64,000 nucleotides of DNA from Euborellia annulipes (GCA_023213315.1 JAKCPI010001560.1:62001-126000), one strand, 5' to 3'. Counted from the stretch's first letter, positions 34,443 through 46,592 are shown. Notes: a model not told the origin generated them from the letters alone. Made by a program: numbers and translations.

Positions 34443-34665
34443 AGATCATTTTAAACGGACTATTTTTTCAGGCATAGGGGCTTACTTATTTAGATTCCAA
34501 AGTTAATAATACTAGTAGAATTACTTTTTATTTAAGACTATGAAACAATAAGAACAAAAAATGTAAATGTATCGTAAATATAGCCGATTTTAATGTCAAA
34601 AATTCCTTATTTTGAAAGTATATGAATCAAGAACCTTTCCGTAAAAAAGATCAAATGAAAAAAGA
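34443..34665 (+). repeat. Dispersed repeat, copy B
   Basis: Counterpart of 32563-32750, with small indels. Confidence 0.6.
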
Positions 34666-34717
34666 GGGAACTCTAAAAATTACAAAATTGGCTACCATTG
34701 TGATATTTATAATTTTT

Positions 34718-35345
34718 TACTTTCTCTTACCTCTATATACCGAATATGTTAATATATAGAGAGAGAAAGTATTGGATTCATGTCAAAAATTCGATGTCGA
34801 GATTTTGATGGATATACACGTTTTGAGGTCCCCTGAAACCAAAAAGTGGTTTTCGCGACATGGTCTGTCTGTGTGTGTGGTGTCTGTCTGGGTTCAATTT
34901 GAAGCATGAAGCAATTGAGCTAAGGTTGAAATTTTATATTTAAGTTAGGCACCCACCTGAGGCGTAAAAAAAAAGCTTTTAATCAAAATCGGCCAAAGAG
35001 TACTAGTACTTTACTGATGTACTTTTTCAATTTTTTCGATTTTCTCAAAATTGGCTCCAATGATTTTTTTTTTTAATTCATAAATCAATTATTTTTTAGA
35101 TGCTCTTTAAAATGTATATTCTCATTTTGTGATTGAAATCTTCTTTCACTTTACTTTTGTACTCCATAGAAAAGATAGGAGAAATGGTTGCCAAGGTAAA
35201 AAAATATAAATATTTTCCCATACTTATAAATTTTACATCTTGAAATTTGAATGTACCGTACTGTCGGAAACTAAATATATCTCGACACAAAAAATTTGGT
35301 GTGACAAGCACAGAACACAACTTTCTCTTGCCGAAGGGTAAGAGA
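34718..35345 (-). mobile_element. HINE-like element, 5' hairpin half missing
   Basis: Minus-strand copy, well preserved through the interior. It ends within the 5' hairpin at GCCGAAGGGTAAGAGAAA. Confidence 0.8.
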
Positions 35346-36529
35346 AAATATGAATTTTTGTAATAATTAAAATTAAAATGTTTAGACAAATAAATGTTTT
35401 TTCAAAATAAGGTATCTGGGATATGTGCAAGGAGTGAGAGATTTGCTTCCAAAAGTCACAAAATTTATTTTAAATAAATATTGGATACCAACCAATTAAA
35501 ATAAATTCCGGCATCCCTATTTCTGTTTATAATCAAGTATTAGTTTCGAGAAAGAGGTTCTGAGACAATTTGCCTCCTTTGTCGCCTATAATAGAATTGA
35601 CATTGAATTGGATTCTGAATTCCATTAGAATTTAACTTATATGTATTAATATTTTCTTTTTTAATAAAATTTTTCTTTTCTAATAAAAATAAAATCAAAA
35701 GCATTTTTTTATTTTTTTTTTTATTAAAGATGTCAGTCAACATTATGATGGATCTAACCAATAAAAATACATTTTAGACTTCGTCTAAAAGTCTGCTTAT
35801 ATATTAATATTAAGGCAACAAATTTGAATGAATGCACGAAAGGTCAGATTGAAGAAAGATAATATTTAAAGAAATAATTACCCAATATTTATCAAACATT
35901 TCAATGAATGAATTAATTAATATTAAAGTTTTCTTATCGTATCATAATAATAATTTTAAATAAAGGAGGCTATATAATTTATGGATAATTTGATTATCCA
36001 TAGTATAATTATCTCATAATTAATAAATTAAATATTTATATTATGATAAATGTCGATTAGTTTATTTTTCTTTCTAGTGACATTTGAATAGTCTTTTTTT
36101 TAACAGAATTTTTTCTAAATCTATGGGTACATATCAATGCCTTCTCTTTATTCAATGAATAAATTAAAATATTTGATTTAGCTTTAGCGTCTGACCTTGA
36201 ATCCATTTAAAAGATAACGAATAGCTGGAGAAATAAAAATACTTAATGAATATTTTTTTAACGTAATAATAGAGTTCGGATAAATATACACTACAAAAAA
36301 AATTCCATTTAAAGATTTCGTAATATGTACTTTTCAAGATTTTTAAAAGGCAGGGGGGGGGAGTAGTGATTTTTTTTGCAGCCTATACCAATTTTCTAAG
36401 ACGTTAAAATAAACAAAATATGGGCTTAAGAAGTAGACTAATTTATGTCGTGGGCGAAGTCGCATCAGCGAGGCCTCTTTTCGTTCGTACCCAAGATCTA
36501 CCGAATAAATCTAACTTGCTGATACTAAA
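35346..36529. other. No gene seen
   Basis: AT-rich, nothing recognised. Confidence 0.45.
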
Positions 36530-36624
36530 TGGTCTTCAAAAGATTTCACTGGCAAAATGAGAATATACATTTTAAAGAGCATCTAAAAAATAATTGATTT
36601 TTGAATCAAAATCGTTGAAGCGAA
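36530..36624 (+). mobile_element. HINE-like fragment, target of the palindrome at 36638
   Basis: Matches the family block with GAGAATATACATTTTAAAGA. It stops next to the 13-bp duplication of the neighbouring palindrome. Confidence 0.7.
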
Positions 36625-36735
36625 TATTAGGCTATATGTTGATAATAGAAGTGGCTGTTCAGCAATTAGAATGATGAAGGAAGAGAGGATGTCAGCCAAA
36701 AAGGAGCCTCTATCGAATAAAAATCTCAATCAGAA

Positions 36736-36771
36736 AACGTTTCGGGTTTAATTAGATAAAACCATCATCAG
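36736..36771 (-). ncRNA. Hammerhead-like motif (left arm)
   Basis: Minus strand: CTGATGA, T, stem GGTTT/AAACC with one extra C, GAAAC, GTT. Core intact; the cleavage triplet is GTT. Confidence 0.5.
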
Positions 36772-37262
36772 TTCTTTAGAGCTGAAATGAGCATAAATAA
36801 TAATTGTAATACAACAACATAAAATATTTTAGTTTATAAAAAACATCAGATCTTACATTATTGGCAATCTCAAGATGCACACCATTGAGATGCAGATAGA
36901 GTTGTTATATATAAACATATACAAAATTATATAAAAAATATACAAAATTTGCATATCAGTTGTCAGATGCTCATCAGTCAACACGGCCAAGTCTCAAATG
37001 TATATAATGTATTTGATAATTAAATTTTATATACATTTGAGACTTGGCCGTGTTGACTGATGAGCATCTGACAACTGATATGCAAATTTTGTATATTTTT
37101 TATATAATTTTGTATATGTTTATATATAACAACTCTATCTGCATCTCAATGGTGTGCATCTTGAGATTGCCAATAATGTAAGATCTAATGTTTTTTATAA
37201 TCTAAAATATTTTATGTTGTTGTATTACAATTATTATTTATGCTCATTTCAGCTCTAAAGAA

Positions 37263-37294
37263 CTGATGATGGGTTTATCTAATTAAACCTGAAC
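37263..37294 (+). ncRNA. Hammerhead-like motif (right arm), 3' core damaged
   Basis: CTGATGA, T, stem GGGTTT/AAACCT (6 pairs, one wobble), then GAACG in place of GAAAC. The stem differs from the left copy at both sides but still pairs. Confidence 0.45.
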
Positions 37295-37394
37295 GAATTT
37301 TATTCGATAGAGGCTCCTTTTTTGGCTGACATCCTCTCTTCCTTCATCATTTTATTAGGCTATATTATGAAAATAGTGTAAAGTGGGAGAGTCA

Positions 37395-38915
37395 TTCCAC
37401 GTCAAATCGATACACTTTTTAACCTCACCATCTCAGATTTCTATGAAATTTGGGTCATAGGTAGAGTCAATAGAGACTAAGAAAAAGCCCCAATTTCAAC
37501 TTGATATCTCAACTCGTTTAAAAGATATGGCGCGTTAAAATTGTCAAAAATGGCAAAAAATCGACCTAACCACATCTATTTAAATTGCTATAAAATCACT
37601 TAGAGATAAGATAGAGAGATGAATGAGGTGTCATTTTACAGCTTTTTAGATGCCCTTTCCAATGATATACAATACAATTGGGGCGGTAATAAAAAATTTT
37701 TTTTTTATTTCAAAATCAAAAATTTAAAGTAATTTTTCTCAAAAAAGTACCCCTTCGAAAATTTTGAAAAAATTCTAAAATAATCCTTGTTTAAAGGATT
37801 AAAGATAAAACTAAGTTTCATCATGGGATTATATTGGGTTCATATAGAAAAATTAATTTAAAACAACCCGAGTCAAAATTTTGTCCTTGTCAAAACCTCC
37901 TGTCGTAAATTTAAGCCCTGATCTCAGCCTGGTACCCGAGTCAAAATTTTGTCCTTGTCAAAACCTCCTGTCGTAAATTTAAGCCCTGATCTCAGCCTGG
38001 TATTCTATTGTGTTTCTCGACCTTCTCTGGGCCTGAATACGCACGAAGCAGGCCGAAAGCAGTCTAATTTTATACCCTGGACTCGTCCTCCCATAGCCCT
38101 TCTTTGAGCCTCCCTCATCCTTGCCTAAACCTGCCCTTTTGACATATTTATTCTATTGTTATTATGATTGATTTATAGATAGGGAAGCAAATAAATTGGA
38201 ATAAAATGCAAATTGGAAAAGGTAAGAATGACGTTTAGGTGCCTGGACCTCATAATATTTATAAATTATTAAATACGAGTTATCGATAAAGTCTTAAATG
38301 ACCTGAGTTGCCCAAAAGACTGTGTGGATATGTGTGTAAGTGTGAATGTAAATGGGAAAAAATAATAAAAATGATTTTTCTCAATATGCAAATGAAAATT
38401 TTTTAAACACATTTGACATACACAAGAGCGGACACTAGGGTGGTGGAGGGGGGTTTAAAAGGCTCATTGTCTGTCTGTGGCAGTGCGAAGACAGGACAAT
38501 ATTTTTTTACAGTATGAGATCATAGCAAAAGTGACGGCAGGAGGCCGAAACAAGGATTCGGCGAGAATGGCCAGGTTGAAGACCGGACAAATTTATCAAT
38601 GCGAGGCTAAATACAGGTTAAAATTTATTGCTCCAGGATAAAAGCAGGACAGAATTTACGACTTCAGGGCAAAGCAAGGACAATTTTTTGACTCGGGAAC
38701 CCTTTCTTTACATTTTTGCCATAAAAGTGCAAAAATATAATTTTTTTTTTTAAAGTACCCCTTCGAAAATTTTGAAAAAATTCTAAATTGGTCCTTGCTT
38801 AAAGGTTAAAAGATAATATAAGCCTCATCGAGGGATCATGATGGGATTATAGAGAAAAATTAATTAAAACAACCCTTGCGTTAGATTTTTATCATAATTG
38901 GGAAACACTACACAG
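37395..38915. repeat. Unclassified repeat region with duplications
   Basis: Starts with CCACGTCAAATC-type sequence also present in reverse at 9840. Block 37740-37871 recurs at 38750-38884 in the same orientation. Inside, a 68-bp unit is tandemly doubled (start points 37867 and 37935). A SINE-1 3' fragment lies at 38285-38350. No protein. Confidence 0.6.
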
Positions 38916-39299
38916 GCTAACAGTGATTTTGGTACCGGAGATATTTTGAGCTGATCTCTGAGTATATGCGACGTCCTTTTTCCAAAAATGCCGTCAGTTT
39001 TGCTCGAATAGCTCTAGTTTTAGAGATATAGAGAATATAACGTTGTTTTCTCTTAAAAATATATAGGTAGCTAAGATACATAGATATCTAAAGATTCAGC
39101 CCAATTGGAGGTGATTTAGTGGTGCAAACACGGCTAAAAGAGTAAAAAAATCCAATTTTTCCAGTTTTTCTTAACTTTGGACAACCCTACAATTTTTTAA
39201 ACATCCCTGAATGCAAAAATCGTATATGTACGTTATTCTGTAATTCTTTAGCTTTCCAAAAATCATTCATTCGTGCAAATCGGTTAATTATTAACGAAA

Positions 39300-39381
39300 T
39301 TATAAACAAAATAGTGTGCTGTGCGATCAGTCACTCCAGATTACCCCCCCCCTCCCCGAGAAACACCTCTGGATCCGCCAC
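39300..39381 (+). mobile_element. hAT-like MITE remnant (GGATCCGCC family)
   Basis: Right end CTCTGGATCCGCCACTG and the adjoining GTGTGCTGTGCGATCAGTCA block are present; the left end is lost. Confidence 0.55.
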
Positions 39382-39384
39382 TGA

Positions 39385-40482
39385 TCTATAGCCCCTTTAT
39401 CACCCGAATATCTATAAATTATTATTAATCATTTTATAGACAAAAAACTTCCTTTTCATTTTATTAGCAAAAAATTTAGGATTCGTCCCGAGTAATAATA
39501 ATAAATGTTGCAGGTATAAACCTGGCCTACTAAAGTGAATCCCGTATAAAGGTGACTAAATATTTGTTTTCAATAAAATAGCAAAAAGTATATAGCCCCA
39601 TACAAAAGGAGATATGGATTTTCCATTATCATAGATAAGATATCTAGAATTGAGAAGACTTTTTATTTTAATTTATTTTCGGAAAAACATTTTAATTCGA
39701 TTTTTATTCTTTATCCAAATGTGATTAACAACGAATTTAAATTTTTTTTTTTTTTTTTTTTTTGGAGGTTGTGGACTCTGAACTCTGATTGATTGATATT
39801 AAATTGAATAAAAAGATTTACTCCATTTAAATAATGAATAGAGAGAGAGAGAGAGAGAGGAATGAAGAGAAATTGAACTAAAAGAATTAAGTTGTAAAAA
39901 AAAAATTTAATTTGTCAAAGTTTAAACAAAAAACTTAATTAATTGAGAATGGAATTTCGTATTGAATAAGGAATAAGAAAATAATGTCAAACGCACATTG
40001 AGTTAATTTGACAAAGTGGAATTTTTTAGAATTTAGAATAAAGTATTCGTATTGGTTGCAAAAGATAAGAAAATCTACAGGACGCAGCAAAAAAAGAGAT
40101 GTAGCACATGTAAAAAATCATCATCCTTTCTCGGTAAGTTATAAACGATCAAAAAATTATTTAAAAAAGTGAAAATTTATATTTTGCCAGAGGGGAAGAA
40201 AAAATTCAAACCGCAATATCAGTTATGTTTTATACTTGGGCATCCTTTAGGCAGAATTCGATTTTTTTATCGTTATTTATAGACGATAAAGAATAGCTTT
40301 AAATATTGAGATTTTTAAAACCAATAAAGATCCTATATTTATAGCTTTGTGTATAAATTAGAATTTAAAAAAAAAATATGTAGGCTACTTACATTAATAG
40401 AAGAATTTAAATGATAAATGCTTTCGGCTTACCTGAAACAAAAAGAGAAAAATGTTAATTAAGAGAAATTTATTTTTACTTT
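39385..40482. other. No gene seen; GA microsatellite near 39838
   Basis: AT-rich. A T run lies near 39740 and (GA)n at about 39838-39860. Confidence 0.45.
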
Positions 40483-40970
40483 CACTTACCAATATATATA
40501 TGTAATATTTTTATAGATAGAGAAAGTATTGGATTCATGTCAAAAATTCGAAATCGAAATTTTGATGGATATACACGTTTTGAGGGGACCTCAAACCAAA
40601 GAAATCTGGTGTGACTGGTCTCACAACATACAACTTTCTCTTACCTTCGATAATCGAAAGTTGTGTTCTGTGCTTGTAACCCCAGATTTTTTTGTGTCGC
40701 GATATATTTAGTTAACGCCGTTATATTAGATTTCAAGAGGTAAAATTTATAAAAAAGGGGAAAATTTTTATTTTGTTACCATGACAATCATTTCTTCCAT
40801 TTTTCCTATGAAGTACAAAACAATTCAAACAATTTTGAGAGCAAAATGAGAATATACATTTGAAAGAGCATCTAAAAAATAATTGATTTTTGAATTTTAA
40901 TCAAAATTGTTAGAACGAATTTTGAGAAAATCAAAAAAAACTGAAAAAGAACATCACCAGATTTTTTAAA
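40483..40970. mobile_element. HINE-like rearranged copy (inverted junction)
   Basis: 40483-40590 is the 3' end on the minus strand and 40590-40970 is the 5' hairpin plus interior on the plus strand. Two pieces meet head to head in the GACCTCAAA block. Confidence 0.65.
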
Positions 40971-41025
40971 ATAGATAGTTGGGGAATTCATAATTTTGAT
41001 GACCATCATAAAAAATTTGGATCCC

Positions 41026-41285
41026 TCGGGCTTGGTGTAGTTGGTAGCGCGCCTTTCTTGTATACCAAGGGTCGAGGGTTCGGATCCCAGGCAGTCAGAT
41101 GATTTTATTTAAGCCATTAGGATACCAAATGGCTTAAATAAGTATACCTGGACCCCCAATGGATATATTTACAAATAACCGGTTTCGTAAAAAGTCTTAA
41201 AAGCCTAAGTTCCCGAAAAGACTGTGTATGTGTGTGTGAATGTGAGTCTGAATAGGAACAAGTGTGAGTGTTTTTTAATCATTGA
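41026..41285 (+). mobile_element. SINE-1 copy
   Basis: tRNA-like head with GGTGTAGTTGGTAGCGCGCC and B box GGGTTCGGATCCC, hairpin core, shared CCTAAGTTCCCGAAAAGACT segment and GTGTGTGAATG tail region. Confidence 0.8.
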
Positions 41286-41644
41286 ATACTTTTCTTGTTT
41301 ATAAAAAATTTCTTTTTTTTTTTTCATAAGCGTAGAAATTAATTATTCCGTTTACTTTAATGATGGAAAAATATTTCCTTTTAATTTTTTTTTTTTTTCA
41401 CTTGCTTTATTAATGATTTCAATAATTTATTTTGGTAAAAAAGTTTTTTATTTACAAAATTGAGGATGTTAAATATTTCTAATAGCTTAATTATCAAGAG
41501 AACTAGAGCAATTAATCCTAGAATTCGTTAGTGAATTGGGGTGGCTTACTTTCTTGCAGCTACCAAAATACGAAATTTTTTCAAATAATTTTTTGAGATT
41601 TTCTAAACATACGTATATGTATATGTATTGAATGAGATATTTAT

Positions 41645-41765
41645 CGTAACTAGAAATTTGGCTGGAGGGGGGGGGGGGCATGGGACCAGATATCCTCCGG
41701 GGGACCTTGAAAGCCCCATATTTTTTAAATTTTTCTTGGGGCAGGGAGCTTTCTGGGGGGGGGAG
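41645..41765 (+). mobile_element. hAT-like MITE fragment (CGTAACTAG family)
   Basis: Similar to the complete copy at 59907 in reverse complement. The right third is missing and a SINE-1 piece follows. Confidence 0.65.
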
Positions 41766-41771
41766 CTCGGC

Positions 41772-41925
41772 TTTTTTTTTAACACTCACATTTTTTTCTC
41801 ATTCACACTAACACTCACACACACATTCACACAGTCTTTTTGGCAACTCAGGCCATAGAAGACTTTTGACGATAACCGTTATTTGAATATATTTGGGGTC
41901 CAGGCATTTGTGCGCTCGACTTAGT
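41772..41925 (-). mobile_element. SINE-1, 3' part
   Basis: Tail, CACTCACA repeats and shared segment are present on the minus strand; the tRNA-like head is absent. Confidence 0.65.
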
Positions 41926-41929
41926 CGAC

Positions 41930-42692
41930 CCTTTATTTTAATTATGCTTTTGCCATAACTGTATAAATTAAAAATACAATTAAAAAATCAAAAATAACAA
42001 CTCCATTCTCAAAAGTGGAGTTTATATTTCAATTGAAAGTTGATTCAACTAGAATGAGATAATTGTTGAGTAACCCGAGATGGACTGGGATAAATTTAAT
42101 TTCTACTAAATTAAAAATTATATAGAGATTATTATCTATAGGCCTATATAAATATAAATGTCCTCTTTTCACCCTAGGGACGTTGGAATGAAAATATTAA
42201 ATTTTACACTGACAATACAGTAATTTATCAACTATGCAGATAATTAGCGTTTAATGATAGTATATAGGGATTACAGGAAACCAGCTAATTAACATTTAAA
42301 TTGCAGAAATTATAATAAAATACTCCTATATATATACGATACGGTATTTCGCTCCCGGGACTGTTCGTGTCTGAGGATCAGGAAATGCCTGAGCTCGAAA
42401 ATCTAGGGAAACCAATAAGAAAATGTTTATTTTTTTTTATGCTCGTAAACTAAAGGATCTCATGTTCTATGGTTTAGGGCATCAGCTCTGAGATGAAGGT
42501 CTTGGGTCGATTTCCTATGATGCTGTTTTTTTTTTTTTTTTTATTTAATATAAAAAAAATCTTTTTTATATGGGTGTTTTATCCCTTTTTTTCAAGCAAC
42601 AAACTATTCGATAAGATTATTAAATTGATTAAATTCCTTTAACCCACCTAATGAAGAGTAATAATTAGTAATCGAACGATCCAATGAATCCA
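41930..42692. other. No gene seen; weak tRNA-like segment near 42450-42525
   Basis: 42450-42525 has a loose B-box match (GGGTCGATTTCC) before a T run. Too weak for a call. Confidence 0.35.
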
Positions 42693-43620
42693 ATTTTTAC
42701 TTTCTCTTGATAGAGAAAGTATTGGATTCATGTCAAAAATTCGATGTCGAGATTTTAATGGATATACACGTTTTGAGGTCCCCTGAATCAAAAAAAGTGG
42801 TTTTCGTGACATGGTCTGTCTGTGTGCTGTGTGTCGGTGTGTCTGTGTTCAATTTTAAGCATGAAGGAATTGAGCTAGGAGGTTGAAATTTTGTATTTAA
42901 GTTAGGCACCCACCTAGGGCGTGAATATAAGCTTTTGATCAAAATCGACCATAAAATACTAATACTTTACTGATGTAGTTTTTCAGTTTTTTTTTCGATT
43001 TTCTCAAAATTCGATTCAACGATTTTGATTAAAATTCAAAAATCAATTATTTTTTAGATGCTCTTTAAAATGTATATTCTCATTTTGCTCTCAAAATTGT
43101 TTAAAGACCACCTTACTCCTGTATTTTATAGGAAAAAGGAGAAATGGTTGCCATGGTAACAAAATATAAATATTTTCTCATGTTTATAAATTTTACATTT
43201 TGGCCCACGGGGCTTGGAGTAGTTGGTAGCGTGCCCATCATACCAAACGTCGCGGGTTCGGACCCCAGGCAGTCCGAAGATTTTATTCAAGGCATTTGGA
43301 TACCAAATGGCTTAAATAAGAATGCCTGGATCCCAAATAATATATATTCATAACGGTTATCGTCAGTCTTAAATGGCCTAAGTTGCCGAAAAGACTGTGT
43401 GAATGTGTGTGTGAGTGTGAGTGTGAATGAGAAAAAAGTGTGAATGTTTAAAAAAAAAAAAAAAAAAAAATTTTACATTTTGAATTTTATTAATATATGT
43501 ATCAACGGAAACTAAATATATCTCGACACAAAAAAATCTGATGTGACACGTCAAGAACAAAACCTTCGGTAATCGAAAGTTGCGTGCTGTTGACAGTCAC
43601 ACCAGATTTTTTACTAATTA
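42693..43620 (-). mobile_element. HINE-like element interrupted by a SINE-1
   Basis: Minus-strand copy, from ACTTTCTCTTGATAGAG at the left to GTCACACCAGATTTTT at the right. The SINE-1 at 43202-43470 splits it. Removing the SINE and one duplication restores a continuous copy. Confidence 0.8.
43202..43470 (+). mobile_element. SINE-1 copy with target duplication
   Basis: Inserted in the HINE-like element with TTTTACATTTT (plus ambiguous A's) on both sides (43191-43201, 43471-43481) and an A-rich tail of ~20. This proves retrotransposition, and that this SINE is younger than its host element. Confidence 0.9.
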
Positions 43621-44103
43621 ATTCAAGAAAATTTTAGCAGGGTATTTTAAAACAAAAATATAGGTGTAAAATATATGATAGTAATTTTGTGAATGTAGGG
43701 GTCATAATTTTTCTTCTAATTTATCTACTGCAGTTAAAGCACAACAACCAGATATTCGCTTTAATATAGTAGACTATATGAAAAATTGTTGGATTATCCT
43801 TTGGCTTGTTCTTAATGTAACCTCATCAAAATCCTCTCTCTTCTTGCTTTAACAACAGACGATCTCTAGGGGAGTGTTTTAAACAAAGTATTTGTCTCTA
43901 GATGGTTAATTACGGTGAAAAATTTTTCTTTCAAAAACACTTTTTTTAAGGAAAAAACTCATTATGAGATCAGGAAATAGAAATTTTTTGTTAAGATGCC
44001 TAATTATACTTGGAGTTCGACTAATATTAGAATCGAAGGAAGACCAAAAAAATAAGACTGGGGGAAAAAGAAAATTTATTTTACTTTAAAGATAATAATG
44101 CAA
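43621..44103. other. No gene seen
   Basis: AT-rich, nothing recognised. Confidence 0.45.
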
Positions 44104-44366
44104 GTTTTTTTTTTTTTTTTTTTTTTTTAAACATTCACACTTTTTTCTCATTCACACTCACATTCACACAGTCTTTTCAGCAACTTAGGCCATATAAGAC
44201 TTTGACGATAACCGTTGTAAGTAATATATCAATTTGGAGTTCAGGCATTTCTATTTAAGCCATTTGGTATCCAAATGGCTTAAATAAAATCATCGGACTG
44301 CCTGGCCCGAACCCGCGACGTTTGGTATAGGAGGTAGGCACGCTACCTACTACGCCAAACTCGGGG
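44104..44366 (-). mobile_element. SINE-1 copy
   Basis: Minus strand, complete from the tRNA-like head (right) to the poly(A) (T run at 44107-44128). The hairpin core TTTAAGCCATTTGG/CCAAATGGCTTAAA is perfect. Confidence 0.8.
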
Positions 44367-44369
44367 GCA

Positions 44370-45599
44370 ATGGACGTTTAAAATGGAAAAAAAATGTAAT
44401 TGCTTATTTTAAAAATTGGTACGACTGTGGCTCAGTACATAATATTATTAATTATTAAAATTATTATTACGTTTAAAAAACTATTTTCAAGATAGGTATT
44501 AAAAAGATATTTAAAAAATATACGTGAAAGTAAAATTATTTCCAGGAGAAATTTTTTTTCAACAAATTGGAGAAAAATTTTAAAAATAATTTAAAATAAA
44601 GCCGAGCGAGCATACTCTACAAAAAAAAAAAATAAAATAAAAAATAAATAAATAAAGTTTCAAATAATACACGTACTTTATCATAATAATACAAATCCAG
44701 GACGATCCTCCCCAACCCTGCTAAATGAATAAACCCTTTAAAGAATATAAAATATTTTTATAGCTTTTTTAAAATTTTGAAGTAATAAAAAAAACTTTGA
44801 AATCTAAACTTGACAAGTTATAGGTGCCTACACTTTATACAGTACATAGAAAAATATCCACTATACAGTAGGAATATTTTAATTTCTTTTTAGATCAAAA
44901 AGCACTTATGAATTACGTAGATAAAAAAATTTGAGAGAACTAGAAAAATCTTTAAAACTAAAATTAATAAAAATACAAGAAGCATGAATGAAAAGAAGCT
45001 TTCTTATAACATGACAGTGGATGGTAAAGCAAAATCAAACTATTGTTTTTGAAAAGCCACTTGTAGAAAATTTTTCTTCCACGTCCAATTTGGTCTATTT
45101 CCTATTTTAGTAAAAAAAAAAAAAAAAAAAAGCAAAATGGATAAAAAAATTTAAATAAGCATAAAAAATCTCGTGATTCTGCTCATCTCCAAGAATTTAA
45201 TTCAGAAATTATTCTATATGCGTATATTATGCGTAGAGCCTCCCCCCCCCCCGGGAATAAAATTAACATAGGCTAATTAATATTTATACTATTAATCAGT
45301 ACTCTTACAGTATTCAAAAGGCCGAAAATAAAGGTAGGTTACTGCCGGGAGTTGAGCCACGGATTTACCAATTTATGATTTGACTCCCAGAAACCTATAT
45401 TTTTTTGATTGCTTGAATTAATAAATATCAATTTTATTCATAGACCCGTCTGTGATATAAATGATTTCTTATTTAATTATTACACCTTAGATCGTTTCAA
45501 TTTGTTTCTCTAAATGTTAGACCGACCGAGAAATTTGTGATCTTGAAATGAATTTCTGATGAATAAAAGGGGATAACGAATCTGGATTCGAGCGCTATC
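44370..45599. other. No gene seen
   Basis: AT-rich with A runs. A C10 run sits near 45243. Nothing recognised. Confidence 0.45.
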
Positions 45600-45607
45600 A
45601 TATACGG

Positions 45608-46021
45608 CAGTGTTTACCAAAATGTGAGGCGGGCCTCCCTAGAGAGCCGCGGACTAGTCTAAGGGGAGACGCGAATATTAGCCACACCGAGCAATTTTCC
45701 AAAATATTGTTAAGTTTTATAAATAAAATAATTTTAAAAAATATAAGTGGAAGTGAGTTTTGAAGGAGTAGGTCGAGGGTCTGGGGCAATGGACAGCACA
45801 CGGATGCCCCGGAAAGTCTGGAGATCCTGGGTTTCATGGGGCGTTTGGCTCCCTAACAAAAAGCTTTCTCACTTTTTTTTTGTTTGCCTTAGTTTGTATT
45901 AATACATTTTTTAAGCAATAAAAATTTTTGTGTTTGTATTATTTTATAAAATGGGAAGGGGGCGGGGGGAGGCGTCATACGATTAAGGGAGTCGTGGTTA
46001 CTTAAAGTTTGGAAACCATTA
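45608..46021. mobile_element. hAT-like MITE, 414 bp, with 8-bp duplication
   Basis: Minus-oriented relative of 4177 and 7416. Perfect duplication ATATACGG at 45600-45607 and 46022-46029. A ~130-bp segment (about 45751-45875), absent from the other copies, lies in the middle. Confidence 0.85.
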
Positions 46022-46228
46022 ATATACGGTAAGCTAATATTTTACGTATATATTCAGTTTCTTTTTGACAAAGAAACTAATATTAAATATCCGTATTTCA
46101 ATCTATTAATCTATATAAAAAATCTTTCAATCCGATAAATAATCTCACTTATATGTAAATCAATAAAATCGGTTCGCTTTGATTTATTTAAAAGTTAAAT
46201 TCAAATAAACTGCTGTGAAAATCTCCGC

Positions 46229-46465
46229 ATGTTTGACTGTTGCAAATCAAATAAAAATTTTGTTTGTTCGACCATGCAGCGGACACTTTCAGTGGTGAAT
46301 TATGACCAGCTGTGTTTTCATCTAAACTTTCCCAAACTACCCTACTCCATGCCCGCCCAACCACCCCAACACCCCTTCGACGTGAACGAGAAACAAACGC
46401 TCATTGCTACCATTTCGAACAAAATAAAAAGCAAAGTGCATCTGCCCTGGTATTTCTCAAGTTAA
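46229..46465 (+). CDS. Possible small ORF or exon remnant, 78 codons
   Basis: An open frame over a stretch with more balanced base use than its neighbours. The translation contains NYDQLCFHLNFPKLPYSM and a proline-rich PAQPPQHP segment, not the usual lysine/isoleucine-rich noise. I do not recognise it, and I see no splice signals or partner exons that settle it. Could be an old exon or chance. Confidence 0.2.
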   Translation: MFDCCKSNKNFVCSTMQRTLSVVNYDQLCFHLNFPKLPYSMPAQPPQHPFDVNEKQTLIATISNKIKSKVHLPWYFSS

Positions 46466-46592
46466 TATTAAACACAACAATACTTAATATTTAGGTTAAA
46501 TCTTCATTCTATTACTATTAATTGGCTTTTTTTTATTTATTTTTTTTAATAAAATATGGAACAAAATTTTTTTACTTTCTTTTACTTCTATA

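Larger units (their letters stand above)
36638..37352. mobile_element. Large Penelope-like palindrome, most intact
   Basis: Arms of about 330 bp (36670 to about 37010, and about 37030 to 37351) are almost identical in reverse complement around a ~20-bp centre. TATTAGGCTATAT occurs at 36625-36637 and 37353-37365. A 32-nt unpaired extension lies between the left duplication and the left arm. Each arm contains the motif. No frame of note. The near-perfect arms suggest a recent insertion. Confidence 0.8.
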
